A DNA stretch of 64,000 nucleotides from Clytia hemisphaerica (Eukaryota; Cnidaria; Hydrozoa; Leptothecata; Clytiidae), in assembly GCA_902728285.1 (NCBI GenBank), contig CACVBU010000194.1:558001-622000 (forward strand), in the 5' to 3' direction. How positions within the stretch are numbered: the first letter of the stretch is position 1; every line of letters starts with the position of its first letter. Position numbers and translations under genes: made by a program. The notes beneath the pieces were generated by a model, which did no database searches, was not told the origin of the DNA, and was given only the letters and a program-made list of their open reading frames with translations. Positions 25,327 to 37,800 of the stretch are shown here, in pieces.

Positions 25327-25662
25327 GACGTTTTGCATTGTCAAATGAATATGGACGGCTCCCCTAAGATGTCAATTTACTGGGAGAAGTGAATTTTTTT
25401 CTAGGAATTATAGTTTGGTCCCCCGAGCAAGTCAAGAGCTCAATCTTTCTTTCCCACCTAAGCTAAATGGAATGGTAAGAATCTTATGAAGTATTTTTTA
25501 ACGTGCGATTTTTTCTATTTTTGGAGAAAATCCAGGAGAATCTAGGTAATTTGCTTCATATTCCTATTTAGGATTTTTTTCCTTCCTAATTAGGAATAAG
25601 ATTCCTAATTAGGAATACTAGTAAAAGTAAGAAAAATATTCCTAATTTGGCTAAAGGTAGCA
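22244..25662. mobile_element. DNA element with inverted arms spanning the triplication
   Basis: Outer arm 22244-22335 (CTTTAGCCAAATTAGAAACA, then two CCTAATTAGGAA palindromes) recurs inverted at about 25580-25662. Inner arm 22563-22612 (GGGGACCCGTCCATATTC..., CAAATTGACGTTAT) recurs inverted at 25312-25364. This suggests one element with long imperfect inverted repeats whose left part was amplified. No transposase is present. Confidence 0.55.
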
Positions 25663-28577
25663 ACTCCAGAAGATTTTTCAAATTTTAATTTTTTTTTAAA
25701 ACCTATCCTATCTTGTAGAGCTTTGAAAAAGAAAGAAAAAGAGGGGTCATAGGCCTCCAGAGGATAAGTGGTTGTAAAGATATTCAAATTTTAGTGTCAA
25801 AAATTTGACTAAAAATGTCAAAAAAAAGGTTAGGAAAATAGCTTGGAAAAATTCGAAAAATGTGTCAAAAAAGAAAAAAAAGAAAAAAAAGAAATTTTCC
25901 AGTCATGCTTCTTCAATTTTGCATATCTCTTTTTCTAGTGTAGACCTGAAATTTGGAGGGAGAATTCTTTGATGGTGTTAGAATATTATTATAATTATAG
26001 AAATATTTGTAAAATATTTAGTATATTTATCAAAATAACGAAATATAAATCTATTTTTGAAAAAAGAAGACATTGCATTGTTTTATTTTTGTTTTTGAAG
26101 AAAATTAGCTTGGAAAAGGTTGAAATGAGTCAAAAAAGGTGGTAGGACCCATTTTCAAGGGGCCTCTGGAAATGGAGGAACAAAAACTTATGAATAAAGA
26201 ATAAGTTTTTCTGAAAGAAGAAACCCCAAATGAAAAGAAAATCCATTTCGGCAGAAATAAAAACTTTTATTTGGGACATTCCCATGCAAAAGAAGCAAAA
26301 AAGTGAAAAAACTACATGAAAATGAAAGAACTAAATAAAATTAGCGAATGTGATTTTTGAATTCCTCATCCTTTTTATGATAAACATACAAAGTTTCAGC
26401 CTTCAAATACATTTTCCTCGGTTTCCAGAAACATTTGTTCATCGATAGTTGCACATATTTTCTCCCGTCAGCAAACTATTTTCAAAATGTTGCAAAACGT
26501 TCGGCATTTTACCAATTTGCCGTCTAGCCCGTGTCCACAGTGTTATATACCGCTGGAAAGCTAAGATCACGGGCTTTCATTTAGTAAAAACTGGAACGCT
26601 TTAGCATATATACATAGAAAAAAAGTTTGAAGGGTTCAAAGTTCACGGAAAAATGAAACATTTGGTTTAACGTCAACGAAAGTTGCATGACTTCTGGAGT
26701 CGCTACTAAAGGTATTGACTGGCCATGATGCAAGAACTTTTTTAAAAAGTCCAGAGATTGCATTCAAAAATAGAACCCCAAAAAGTGAGGTTTTCAATCA
26801 CAACCACTTTTTAGACCACAGCGTTGACATTCTTGTAGCTGATGTGTAGTACAAAATTCCATAAAATAAGGAAATTGATGAGCTTTCCAAAAATGTGGCC
26901 CTCTTTGAAGTTGAGTGATTCAGTCTTGAAATATAAGATGGCAAAGTGAGGGCAGGTTTTGTGGCTGTATGTCATGTGGCTCACTCAACAGGTTAGCTTA
27001 TATGTGCTGTCCTGCTTTAAAACTTCAATATTTTTTAACCGTTTTTCTTGAAATTGGTAGTTTAAGGTCTGATAAAGATACTTATGGGTTTAATTTGTGG
27101 CTGCAGGGTTTTCAATAGGCTTAAGGTTACAGATAGGTCAATTTGATTATTTTTAAAAATTATCATTAATTGTTTAGCATCCTTTTTTTGATGAAATTGG
27201 ACTGGAGTGGTTAAAGTATTATTCAATGGCTTTCTAAAATATGTAATTACTTTTTCGACATATTTTTCTAATTTGGAATTATGACGCGATTTCAAAAGAC
27301 GAACTTTGAACTTTGACGAGTTACTCTTCAAAATCTACTGAATATTTTTCAATGAAACCTTTTGTATTCGAAAGCCCTTGTTCTCCCCTACTAACCGTGC
27401 TCCGCTTTATCATTTACACGCCCCATTCAAAAGATATTTAACTTTTCATGTTATGCGATGTTAAAATCGGAGGCACGGTTTTGCTATTCAACCTTTTCTG
27501 AATAGAATGACGTAGGTTTCAGAAATATCGACCAACCAGATCTTGTAGAGTAACCTTTCAAAGTTGGTATGTACACTGGATTTTTGAAGAAATTGTGATT
27601 CTGAGATATTTCAAAATTTAAAATCTTTTTATCTTTACCGAAAAATTCCCCTCTCTTTTATTGAAAAGTAAAAAGACCATTATTCCATTGTAAGACTTTA
27701 TAATAGAGATATCGAAAGAAGCATCGCTTTAAACTTCCCTTTACAGTTTTCTTTTACAATTCGAATAAAAGGCTCAATCAATAGGGATTATACATCGATA
27801 ATGTTTTTAGCATTTTTTGCAATTTTGATACACTTTAAGGTTTAGGGAGATGCATCATTCGATGGTCCGTAAAATTTTGAATCTTTTACAGCAAAAAAAC
27901 TTTTTTTGATGTAAAAAAAGGATTTTCTTTAAAGGAGCCCTATCTGTAACCTTTTAAAATGTGGCTTCAATCATACTTCAATCACTAATTTATCAATTTA
28001 CACATTCCAGGTTGGGTTTTGTTTTCAAAACATGAATATTTGCAAAGCCTAAAGCAAAACAAACACAATCTGACACAATACAGTGTTATTTTAAGAAAGA
28101 GTGTACATTTTGTGGCTGCAAATACCATTTTTTGTAACTATAACCTTCTGAGCTGTTACATTAGGTATTAGTTGGCATTTTTAGGGTTGGCTTATGTGCT
28201 GTCCAGCTTTAAGATTTGAATATTTTTTAACCATTTTCTTGAAATTGGTAGTTTAAGGTCTTAAGATACTTATGGGTTTAATTTGTGGCTGCAGGGTTTT
28301 TAATGGGCTTGAAATGTGGCTTCCATCAAAGCATATATGAAAAAATCGTCAACTTTTTGAGCTGCAATTCTAGCCCAATGACCCAATAATTTTGGTTCCA
28401 TTTTTTATATTTTGTGGATAAACCCTTTTGCTACAAGTTTCATCTGAAAAAAATGATTTTTACTCATTGAACAAATTTGTGGCTGCTGCGCTGTTTTATC
28501 AACATAGTGTTTTTCTTGATTTGTGCTGCAATTTTGGCCCATTTTACAAAATTTTTTTTTCAACCTACTTCAACCTA
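25663..28577. other. Repeat-derived intergenic sequence
   Basis: AT-rich with A/T tracts. It contains an inverted copy of the 19270-19330 segment (26640-26708) and a direct repeat pair listed separately. No gene-like frame is seen. Confidence 0.45.
26992..28318 (+). repeat. Direct repeat pair, ~135 bp each
   Basis: 26992-27127 and 28186-28318 both read GGTT(A/G)GCTTAT, then TTGAAATTGGTAGTTTAAGG and ACTTATGGGTTTAATTTGTG, differing by scattered substitutions and small indels. The phrase TTTGTGGCTGC recurs several more times between and after them. Confidence 0.75.
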
Positions 28578-28792
28578 CCGTAACTTGGTCTAATGTCGAC
28601 ACCCCTCTTCTAATTCCGACACCCTTTTTATCAGCTGAAATTTATAGAAAGGTTGAAACTATTTTTCTTTGCTTAGTGGTCAGAGAGGAATAATCCTTTT
28701 TCAATCATTGATTCAAGCTTTCATATTATTCCTTTCTCTAAAGAAGGGTGTCGGAATTAGACGAGGGATGTCGATATTAGACCAACTTACGG
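28578..28792. mobile_element. Mariner-type MITE with TA flanks
   Basis: The 215-bp element starts CCGTAACTTGGTCTAATGTC and ends in the inverted TATTAGACCAACTTACGG; inner arms share GTGTCGGAATTAGA. TA flanks both ends (28576-28577 and 28793-28794). It is non-coding. Confidence 0.75.
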
Positions 28793-28913
28793 TACTCTAG
28801 AACCAATATTGTGAAGTTTCGTTTGAAAAGAGTTATTTTTAAAAAGGATTCAAATTTCTTTTTTTTTTGCTGTTTTTGAAAACCTCACACAATTTTTGAA
28901 TACCATCCATAAC

Positions 28914-29393
28914 CATACAATCTCAATCGAACGGAATATCGACGATCGCACCAGTCGAACCAAATCGAACGCAATTGTCCAATTGAAATTCGATTTTTGA
29001 ACGCAATTGAAGAATCTCAATTGAATGTTACTGCAATTTTCAGATTCGATTGATGTTCGATTGCGTTCGATTGCGTTCGATCGTCGATTCATTGACCCCC
29101 GGATTGTTCATCGCATAATCTCTACGGGAAATCGAAAGTAATTTCATTCGGCTTGTGATGTTTGAGAGCTTGGATGTTGGGAAGCTGCAAGAATAAAGCC
29201 AGACGATCTCAATCGAACGGAATCGACGATATCGAACCAGTCGAACAACAATCGAACCAATCGAATATTACCCAGAATTCTGACGTTCGATTGAGATTCG
29301 ATTGCGTTAGACAATCGAATTTCAATCAGTCGATTGCGTTTGATTTGGTTTGATTAGTTCAATTGTCGATTCCGTTTGATTGAGATCGTCTGG
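28914..29393. mobile_element. MITE pair rich in 'CAATCGAACG' motifs
   Basis: 29199-29393 has inverted ends CCAGACGATCTCAATC / GATTGAGATCGTCTGG with about 28 paired bases. A related copy lacking those outer ends lies at about 28914-29090, with the same AATCGAACGGAAT and CAGTCGAAC text. The repeated TTCGATTG motif appears on both strands throughout. Confidence 0.65.
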
Positions 29394-30505
29394 AAAAGAG
29401 TCAGTGCGGTGCCAGTATTATATATATAGTTTTTTGGGAAAAGAAAGTCTCACCAACTTTGTATCAGCACTTGCATTTAGAGAAATCTTGATGCATGATG
29501 CTTAAAGCCTCCTGCAACTCAACCAAATAGATAAATACAAATAGAAAAATGCTTAAACTTCTGAACCAGTCAGTGAATAACTTGAACGTTGAACTCTCAA
29601 AATTTTCTCAGTTCCGTGTTCAAGTCAGTTCTGATATCGCCATGTGCGGTTAGTGTAAAAGTAGTATTAAGCTATATCGTCACTTAATAAAGATAAAAAG
29701 ACTAGGGAGATAAAATCTAATATATAGCTCCAATATGTTTTGTTGTTAGCTCCGCAGTATTACTTCCGACATGCCGTGAATATTATCCGTAATGTAGAAA
29801 GACTTTTAAATTTCACAAAACTTCGAAAATTCAAAATGGCGGCCGTGACTGAGCCTTTTGTTGTGGGTTGTGTTTTATGATTTTTGATGCCTATGATTGA
29901 TTTCTGATATCATCAGTTCAGGGAGTGAGGCAGGTAAGGATGGTTAGGGTTCGGTTTAGGACTTACAATTTAGTCTTTAGTCCTTTTATCAGTTTGTGCT
30001 GATAGAATATGTAGATCTTTTACCTTCAAACTTGCCACACAAAAAACTGACTGTGTGTTATGTTTTTGACATAAGCTCTCATTTTCTTTTAACGCCCCCT
30101 GACAGCTGAAATTTTAAATTATTTCCAAATTTTAACAATGATAGACACACCTATTTAAACAAAATTAACCTGCACATTTATTTTTATACTTCTTCATCTT
30201 CCAATCTTACCGCGCGCCCGTTTCAGAACAATTTTGATATGCGTGTAATTATACACGCTTAAAAATTCTGCCATTTTGATAACCGTGCAAATGCGCGCTT
30301 ACGGCCTCGGAACACAAGCGTGCAATTGAGAGGATTTCCCAGACTTTCTTATGTGCTTATAAATTCTATTTGACTTTTTTGAGAGCTTCATTGCAAGTGG
30401 TAAGGCGACTATCTAAAATATGTTCTGTTCGCGCCATAAAACAACTTCAAATCCAGTCGGTCGGTCGGTCGGTAGTAGATTTTGTCGGGTTTTTAAAATC
30501 TAATA
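29394..30505. other. Intergenic sequence
   Basis: Nothing recognisable except a short GTCG microsatellite at about 30458-30475. Confidence 0.4.
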
Positions 30506-31877
30506 CCGTGAGATTGGGTAACTTGCATCAGTGGAGGCTAACATGCATAGCCCTCACACGTGCGTTTGCGTAGCACATGCGTTTGCGTAGGGTAAAATGG
30601 AGAAATGCGAAAATCGAATTTGGCAAAAAAATTTTGAAAAATGACCCTACAAGATTTGACTATGTCTTTTTATTCCATGAAGAGATTACTTTCAAATAAA
30701 AAATGTACTAACAATGAATGGGTAAGCTTTCTAGAAATCCAAACATAAATTGCATAGCTTTTACCAAAAAATAGCACTTTAGGATCAGAAACAGTCAAAA
30801 ACCAGTTTTTTCCAATTTTCTTCGAGTTACAGGAATTAATTCCTTGTTTGTTTTGATCTGAAATTTTCAGTAGGGGTGGCCGTCATGGTTCCCTTGCTCA
30901 TATCAGGGGGGCCCGAGACGGGGGTAAGAGAATTAAAGTTTCTTAGTAAAATCTTAATTATCACCCAAAAAAGTGCCTTTTTTATGTCCATATCTTTTAA
31001 ATAGATTGTCCCAGCCTTATCCCTCTTTCAGTAAAGCTTCCTATACCTTTTGTCCTTCAGAAAAACCAAAAATATTGGCCTTAATTGCTTGCTTTCAGTT
31101 CCTGTAGCCAGTAGTGTGACCCCCTGTATTTCTATTTGTGACCCCCTGTATTTCGCGCGGGTTTTTTAATAGATAAGTCACATGACTCAAATCCCGCAGT
31201 CTTATTGGACTAGAGAAAGCGAAAGTGAAATCGCGCGATCTGATTGGATGAAAAAAGACCGCGGGAGCTGGAAACGAATGGAATTCTCTAGAATTCTCAT
31301 TTTAAATTCAAGATGGCGGCGAGAAAAGCACGTCTTTTGCTTTGGACAAAAGGTTGTAAATTCTGGTTGATTTTAAGGTTTTATCTTATCTTATCTCATT
31401 TACTTTAATTAGTAGAGGCTTCTTCAATGTTTGGGGAAGGTAAGTCTGTAAAAGTTATTTGTTTTTCGGTGGTAAAAAGTGTTTAAAAAAGCATTTTTTG
31501 TGCTCAAGGTTTATTTTTCTTCGCAAATTTTTGTCTTCAATCTTAAATAGATGAACGAGTATTTGACTGATGGTTATGATTTTTTCACAGAACATAGTAA
31601 AACTATTCAGGGACTTAGACCTTTTTACAGAATTTCAAAAAATCTGTTAGTTCTGGAGATATAATGAAAAGTTTAGACATGGGTAGTTTGCGTTCGTGTT
31701 TCGCGTTCAAATCAATGACCCGTCTGGTCATTAAAATACAAAGTTAAATCAAAACAAAAATGGTAGAGTAGAGCTGCAAGCGGAGCTGAATATAGTTTAT
31801 TTTAATGACCAGCCAGGTTATTCATTTGAGGGCTATGCATGTTAGCCTCCACTGATGCAAGTTACCCAATCTCACGG
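30506..31877. mobile_element. TA-flanked inverted-repeat element, copy A
   Basis: Starts CCGTGAGATTGGGTAACTTG (30506) and ends in the inverse CAAGTTACCCAATCTCACGG (31858-31877), about 53 paired bases in all; TA is on both sides. The interior forms one arm of a long palindrome. Any transposase frame is broken or absent. Confidence 0.7.
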
Positions 31878-33072
31878 TAAATCCCGAAGAATCAAGTCGG
31901 CAATCAAGAAAAATCTCTTGCCGCCATCTTTGATTTACCAAATTCAATGTGCGCAACGTATGTATGAACCTTAAAAGCGGACCTTATTTTCGGCTCTCGG
32001 GAGTATTGGCCCTACTGCGTCGCCGAATTTCGACTTGAAAATTTCAATAAGGGTACATGAAAAAACTCAAACGGGACTCAATGTGGGTTAAGTAACAAAA
32101 ACTCTTAGCGAATGATGATTCAAAGAAGTGCTTGCTATCAAAAACTTTTTGCGACATTTTTCCGACTTGTCCGACTCGGGATTTATGTTTTGAAGGTGAG
32201 TCGGTCGGGCGACGCGAACGGAACATATTTTAGATTGCCGCCTAAGCGTGCAATTGCATCCTTTATTATTCTGACACGCAATTCCTTCCGAAAGCTCTGT
32301 TGAATTTCAAAAGCCTAGCAGTTAGTCACACTAGCGTCCCGCCAAAATGCGTATCTAAGATTAATGCTGCGAAAGCGCTATATCGTTTACTTGACTCTCA
32401 AGCAAAAAAATGCCCCGTAAAACTTCTAAAGGGATTCATGAAAAAATATCCCGGCGCTTTTTTAAATGAAATTAACATTTTCAAAAACTTTGAGAAATTG
32501 CCTAAAATTTGAGCCATAGATGAGGTTCCAGCTACACTGCTTTTTTCCACCGAAAAACAAATAACTTTTATAGATATACCTTCCCCAAACATTGAAGAAG
32601 CCTCTACTAATTAAAGTAAATGAGATAAGATGAGATAAAACCTTAAAATCAACCAGAATTTACAACCTTTCGTCCAAAGCAAACTTTTTTGGGTGATAAT
32701 TAAGATTTTACTTAGAAACTTTAATGCTCTTACCCCCGTCTCGGGCCCCCCTGATATGAGCAAGGGAACCATGTTGGCCATCCCTACTGAAAAATACAGA
32801 TCAAAACAAACGAGGAATTAATTCCTGTAACTCGAAGAAAATTGGAAAAAGCTGTTTTTTGACTGTTTCTGATCCTAAAGTGCTATTTTTTGGTAAAAGC
32901 TATGCAATTTATGTTTGGATTTCTAGAAAGCTTACCCATTCATTGTCAATATATTTTTTATTTGAAAGTAATCTCTTCATGGAATAAAAAGATATAGTCA
33001 AATCTTGTAGGGTCATTTTTCAAAAAAAATTTGCCAAAATCAATTTTCGCATTTCGCCATTTTACCCTACGC
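30586..33072. repeat. Long imperfect palindrome
   Basis: 30586-30978 is repeated in inverse at about 32684-33072, and 31330-31485 in inverse at 32538-32680. The order of blocks is preserved, so the right arm is one inverted copy of the left arm that lacks about 350 bases (30979-31329). The centre is at about 31490-32535. Confidence 0.75.
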
Positions 33073-33411
33073 ATGTGAGCGGAGCTTTGCGGTTTTGACA
33101 ATATATAAATTATTCTATAATTGTTAGTAGTCATTGAATTATCATACAAGGTAAAATATCTGTTTTTATTTTGAAACACGTTCAATTTACTGACTTAATA
33201 TTCATTTTACAGACCGGTGTTTCTAATCCGAAGTTCACGCACTGTGGATCCTCTGATCGAATCTGATCCGGTTCAGGTCAAAGTCCCAATTTTTGACCAG
33301 GTTTTGATATTTTATGTTTTTTTGGGTGTAGATTCCAAAAAAAGTGGTTTGAAGTCCTGAAAAGTTCATGGGAAGGCTCTACAGGGGGGTCAGAACTCGT
33401 ACCAGACAAAG

Positions 33412-33544
33412 TTAAATCAAAACAAAAATGGTAGAGTAGAGCTGTGAGCGGAGCTGCGTAGTTGTATTTTAATGATCAGCCAGGTCATTCATTTGAGGGC
33501 TATGCATGTTAGCCTCCACTGATGCAAGTTACCCGATCTCACGG
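33412..33544. mobile_element. Second right end of the 30506 element
   Basis: These bases duplicate 31738-31877 in direct orientation: GTTAAATCAAAACAAAAATG, then TGCATGTTAGCCTCCACTG, ending CTCACGG with TA at 33545-33546. The full element may therefore be 30506-33544 with copy A as an internal arrangement. Confidence 0.65.
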
Positions 33545-33795
33545 TAGCATAGAGAAGCTAAAACCTCAGGATTTTCTAATCTTTGAATATTGAGGTTCCA
33601 GCTACACTGATAGAACAAAAGAGAATAGCATAAGAACAAAGGAATTACCCATAGCCACCATTTCGCTCCTTCTAAAAGTGTTGTTTAAATTTCAACAAAT
33701 GGGATTGCAGCATATGATGAAGGTTAACAACCAGCACTAATTTTTGGTGCTAATCAGTCAGTCACGTTGATATTAGAAAATACTCAACTTCCTTA

Positions 33796-34331
33796 CCGTC
33801 AACTGCTCTAACTTGGGACTATCTGACAAAACATGGGACGGCCATTTGGCCACCATTTCACCAAACCTCCAAAGTCATTTGATTTGAGTTAATGAACGGC
33901 ATATTAAAAAATGCACGATTTCTCTTTTGCATTGAGTAGGCTTTAAATCGAAATATGAAAAAAATTTGTAGTGGAACGAGTGTCTGGAACGAAGAAGAAC
34001 AAATTAGTGGCAAAACAATGGAGCTTTGACGTCACTCGCGCGGCAAGTTACACACTCATTATTTGTTAATCCCATCAGGCGATGGCAGTTTGGGCGGCTG
34101 GCGTTCTCTAATTCTCCAATCAGCATCCGATCATTTTGAATGAAAACAAAGAAGTGCGCGCTATCAGTGAATGTTATCGTGACATGTTATGACAGAAAGT
34201 ATGATTGATAAACTTGCTGGAGTTATCAAAACAAATTTGTTGTCAAGGAGATTTCACAGTAAGTGAATACAGGCCAGATATCAACAAGTCCCATGTTTTA
34301 ACCAATCGTCCCAAGTTAGAGCAGTTGACGG
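33796..34331. mobile_element. Mariner-type MITE with TA flanks
   Basis: Starts CCGTCAACTGCTCTAACTTG and ends in the inverse CAAGTTAGAGCAGTTGACGG, then TA. Arms of about 25 bases match without mismatch. It is 536 bp and non-coding. Its CCGT end resembles those of 28578 and 30506. Confidence 0.75.
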
Positions 34332-34490
34332 TACAAAAGTTTTCTTTTTGATTTCCCAAACATTCGCTTCATGCATTCACTTCCATAATAATTTATCAAT
34401 TGGATTTCCGGTCAGTCGGGTTCATCATATACATAATGTTTGTTCTCCCAAACAACTAAAACAATCTGGGGTGAGTAGGTGTGGTGGTGG

Positions 34491-34634
34491 TGATCTAGTG
34501 AGTGTAAGTGAGTGTTCAATCAATTTTGCTTAATGTTTGACATTTAAAAAAGTAAATATGCTATATTTATATTACCTTACTTGTCAAACATTAAGCAAAC
34601 TTGACCGAACACTCACTTACACTCACTAGATTCA
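34491..34634. repeat. 50-bp hairpin upstream of ATP9B
   Basis: 34491-34541 (CTAGTGAGTGTAAGTGAGTG...TTGCTTAATGTTTGACA) pairs with 34583-34634 across a loop of about 41 bases with few mismatches. It lies 220 bases before the ATP9B ATG. It is probably a foldback element end to end; a transcript through it would form a strong stem. Confidence 0.7.
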
Positions 34635-34856
34635 CCGCACCAATCACACCAGATCACACCAATCTTCCTTGAAATTTTGCCTTCCAAATATTGGATTCAC
34701 ACAACTGGACTAGCCCATCTTAACTGTTAGAATAATTTAATCTTCTAATCTTCTCTTAGATAAAAAAGAATAAATATACAATCAAATGCTATGGTGAAGA
34801 GGTGAAAGAATTTTAATGCACCATAAAGTGCCCCTTGATTTCACAACCATGATACA

Positions 34857-37800
34857 ATGCACAGTTCTTCCAATGCACACACAGACTTGAGGATTAATTC
34901 AAAATATAAATTATTAGTGGACACACCAGCACAAAATCGCACTGCAGGCACAAAAAATAAAAGCAAGAAAGTTAGACATTATTCTTTGGCCATAGAAAAC
35001 GACAAAGAAGAAGAGATGGCATCAGATAATGCACCTTTACTAAATTCTCAATCAGACAGCAACTTTGATGAAGATGATTATCTATCAGAGAGGAACCGTA
35101 AAAATTATGGTCTCTATTCTGGTGACAGCAGTGGTAAGAAGAAGGATGATGGCTGCTGTGGAAAATTTATTTGGTGTATATGTGGTGGGTGTTTTCAAGT
35201 GTGTGGAAGGTGAGAATTTCCCAGGTTTTGTTAAAAATAACAAACTATTTCTTTGGTGCATAACTGTGAATTAGGATGGACCTATACATTTTATATTATT
35301 TTGACAGAGTGAAAGCAATTTACAGATATGGTAGTAACAAAGCCTTCGTTTTGCTTTTACTCATTAGGATGGACCTATACATGTTATATTATTTTGACAG
35401 AGTGAAAGCAATTTGCAGATATGACAGCCTTAGTTTTGTTTTTACATATTAGGTTGAACAAGATATTTCATATTATTTTGACAGAGTAAAAGCAATCTGC
35501 AGATATGACAGCAACAATGCCTTCGTTTTACTTTTACTCATTAGAATAGAGCTATACATTTTTATATTCTTTTGATAGTAAAAGCAATCTGCAGATATGA
35601 CAGCCTTCGTTTTGCTTTTACTCATTAGGATGGACCTATACATTTTATATTATTTTGACAGAGTGAAAGCAATTTGCAGATATGGCAGCAACAATGCCTT
35701 CGTTTTGCTTTTACTCATTAGGGATAGACCTATACATTTTATATTATTTTGACAGAGTGAAAGCAATCTGCAGATATGGCAGCAACAATGCCTTCGTTTT
35801 GATTTTACTCATTAGGATGGACCTATACATTTTATATTATTTTGACAGAGTGAAAGCAATCTGCAGATATGGCAACAACAATGCCTTAGTTTTGCTTTTA
35901 CTCATTAGAATAGAGCTATACATTTTTATATTCTTTTGATAGTAAAATCAATCTGCAGATATGACAGCAACAATGTCTTCGTTTTGCTTTTACTCATTAG
36001 GATGGATCTATACATTTTTATATTCTTTTGATAGTAAAAGCAATCTGCAGATATTGCAGCAACAATGCCTTCGTTTTGTTTTTACTCATTAGGATGGACC
36101 TATACATTTTATATTATTTTGACAGAGTAAAAGCAATCTGCAGATATGACAGCCTTCGTTTTGCTTTTACTCATTAGGATGGACCTATACATTTTATATT
36201 ATTTTGACAGAGTGAAAGCAATCTGCAGATATGGCATCAACAATGCCTTTGTTTTGCTTTTACTCATTAGAATGGACCTATACATTTTATATTATTTTGA
36301 CAGAGTAAAAGCAATCTGCATATATGGCAGCAACAACGCCTTCGTTTTGCTTTTACTCATTAGGATGGACCTATACATTTTATATTATTTTGACAGAGTA
36401 AAAGCAATCTGCAGATATGGCAGCAACAATGCCTTCGTTTTGCTTTTACTCATTAGGATGGACCTATACATTTTATATTATTTTGACAGAGTGAAAGCAA
36501 TCTGCAGATATGGCATCAACAATGCCTTTGTTTTGCTTTTACTCATTAGAATGGACCTATACATTTTATATTATTTTGACAGAGTAAAAGCAATCTGCAG
36601 ATATGGCAGCAACAATGCCTTCGTTTTGCTTTTACTCATTAGGATGGACCTATACATTTTATATTATTTTGACAGAGTAAAAGCAATCTGCAGATATGGC
36701 AGCAACAATGCCTTCGTTTTGCTTTCACTCATTAGAATGGACCTATACATTTTATATTATTTTGACAGAGTAAAAGCAATCTGCAGATATGGCAGCAACA
36801 ATGCCTTCGTTTTGCTTTTACTCATTAGGATGGACCTATACATTTTATATTATTTTGACAGAGTAAAAGCAATCTGCAGATATGACAGCAACAATGCCTT
36901 CGTTTTGCTTTTACTCATTAGGATGGACCTATACATTTTATATTATTTTGACAGAGTAAAAGCAATCTGCAGATATGGCAGCAACAATGCCTTCGTTTTG
37001 CTTTTACTCATTAGGATGGACCTATACATTTTATATTATTTTGACAGAGTAAAAGCAATCTGCAGATATGGCAGCAACAATGCCTTCGTTTTGATTTTAC
37101 TCATTAGGATGACCCTATACATTTTATATTATTTTAACAGAGTGAAAGCAATTTGCAGATATGGCAGCAACAATGCCTTCATTTTGCTTTTACTCATTAG
37201 GATGGACCTATACATTTTATATTATTTTGACAGAGTGAAAGCAATCTGCAATAATGGCATCAGCAATGCCTTCGTTTTGCTTTTACTCAATCTAATAAAA
37301 CTAGAAATTTTATTATCTCATTAACAAAGTAATTTCAATCTAGGGGGTACTGACCCATAGCCGGATGATGGTGTCTTATTTTGAATCTCAAATAAACTCG
37401 TACCTAATACCATATTTAGGAAGGGATGGGTATATCTCTCACTTACTGAATTTTGTCTTTTGGTTGTTGTATTGTTGTTAGGATTTTCCAATTGTCAAAC
37501 AAAATTGAATTATTTACCGAAGGAAAATCCCGAGAATGCATTTTATTTAACCGAAATATGCTTATTGATTTTCTGATTATATAATTTTGAAAAATCTATA
37601 TTACATCATAATTTTTTTACTCAGTCCAAGTGGTATTATAACCATTATATTTATGTGTCATCTAGAGATTATTTATATACAAATCAGTCTAATAGTGTGT
37701 AATTATATTTATATTTATACGGACTTACTTATGTTATTTTAAGCTCTTGATTCTCGTTAATGATAAATCTTCTTTTTAGGGGGTTTGTAAAATTGTTCTC

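Noticed and set aside
31314..31370. ATG-led short frame with a possible splice donor (GCGGCGAGAAAAGC...)
   Set aside because: It recurs inverted nearby as part of the palindrome and shows no homology I can name.
32112..32512. Possible transposase fragments inside the long palindrome
   Set aside because: I could not find a convincing THAP, DDE or HTH motif; frames are short and lie between inverted arms.
36146..37324. 392-codon open frame
   Set aside because: It is the 93-bp tandem array read in its stop-free frame; no domain, and it lies inside an intron.
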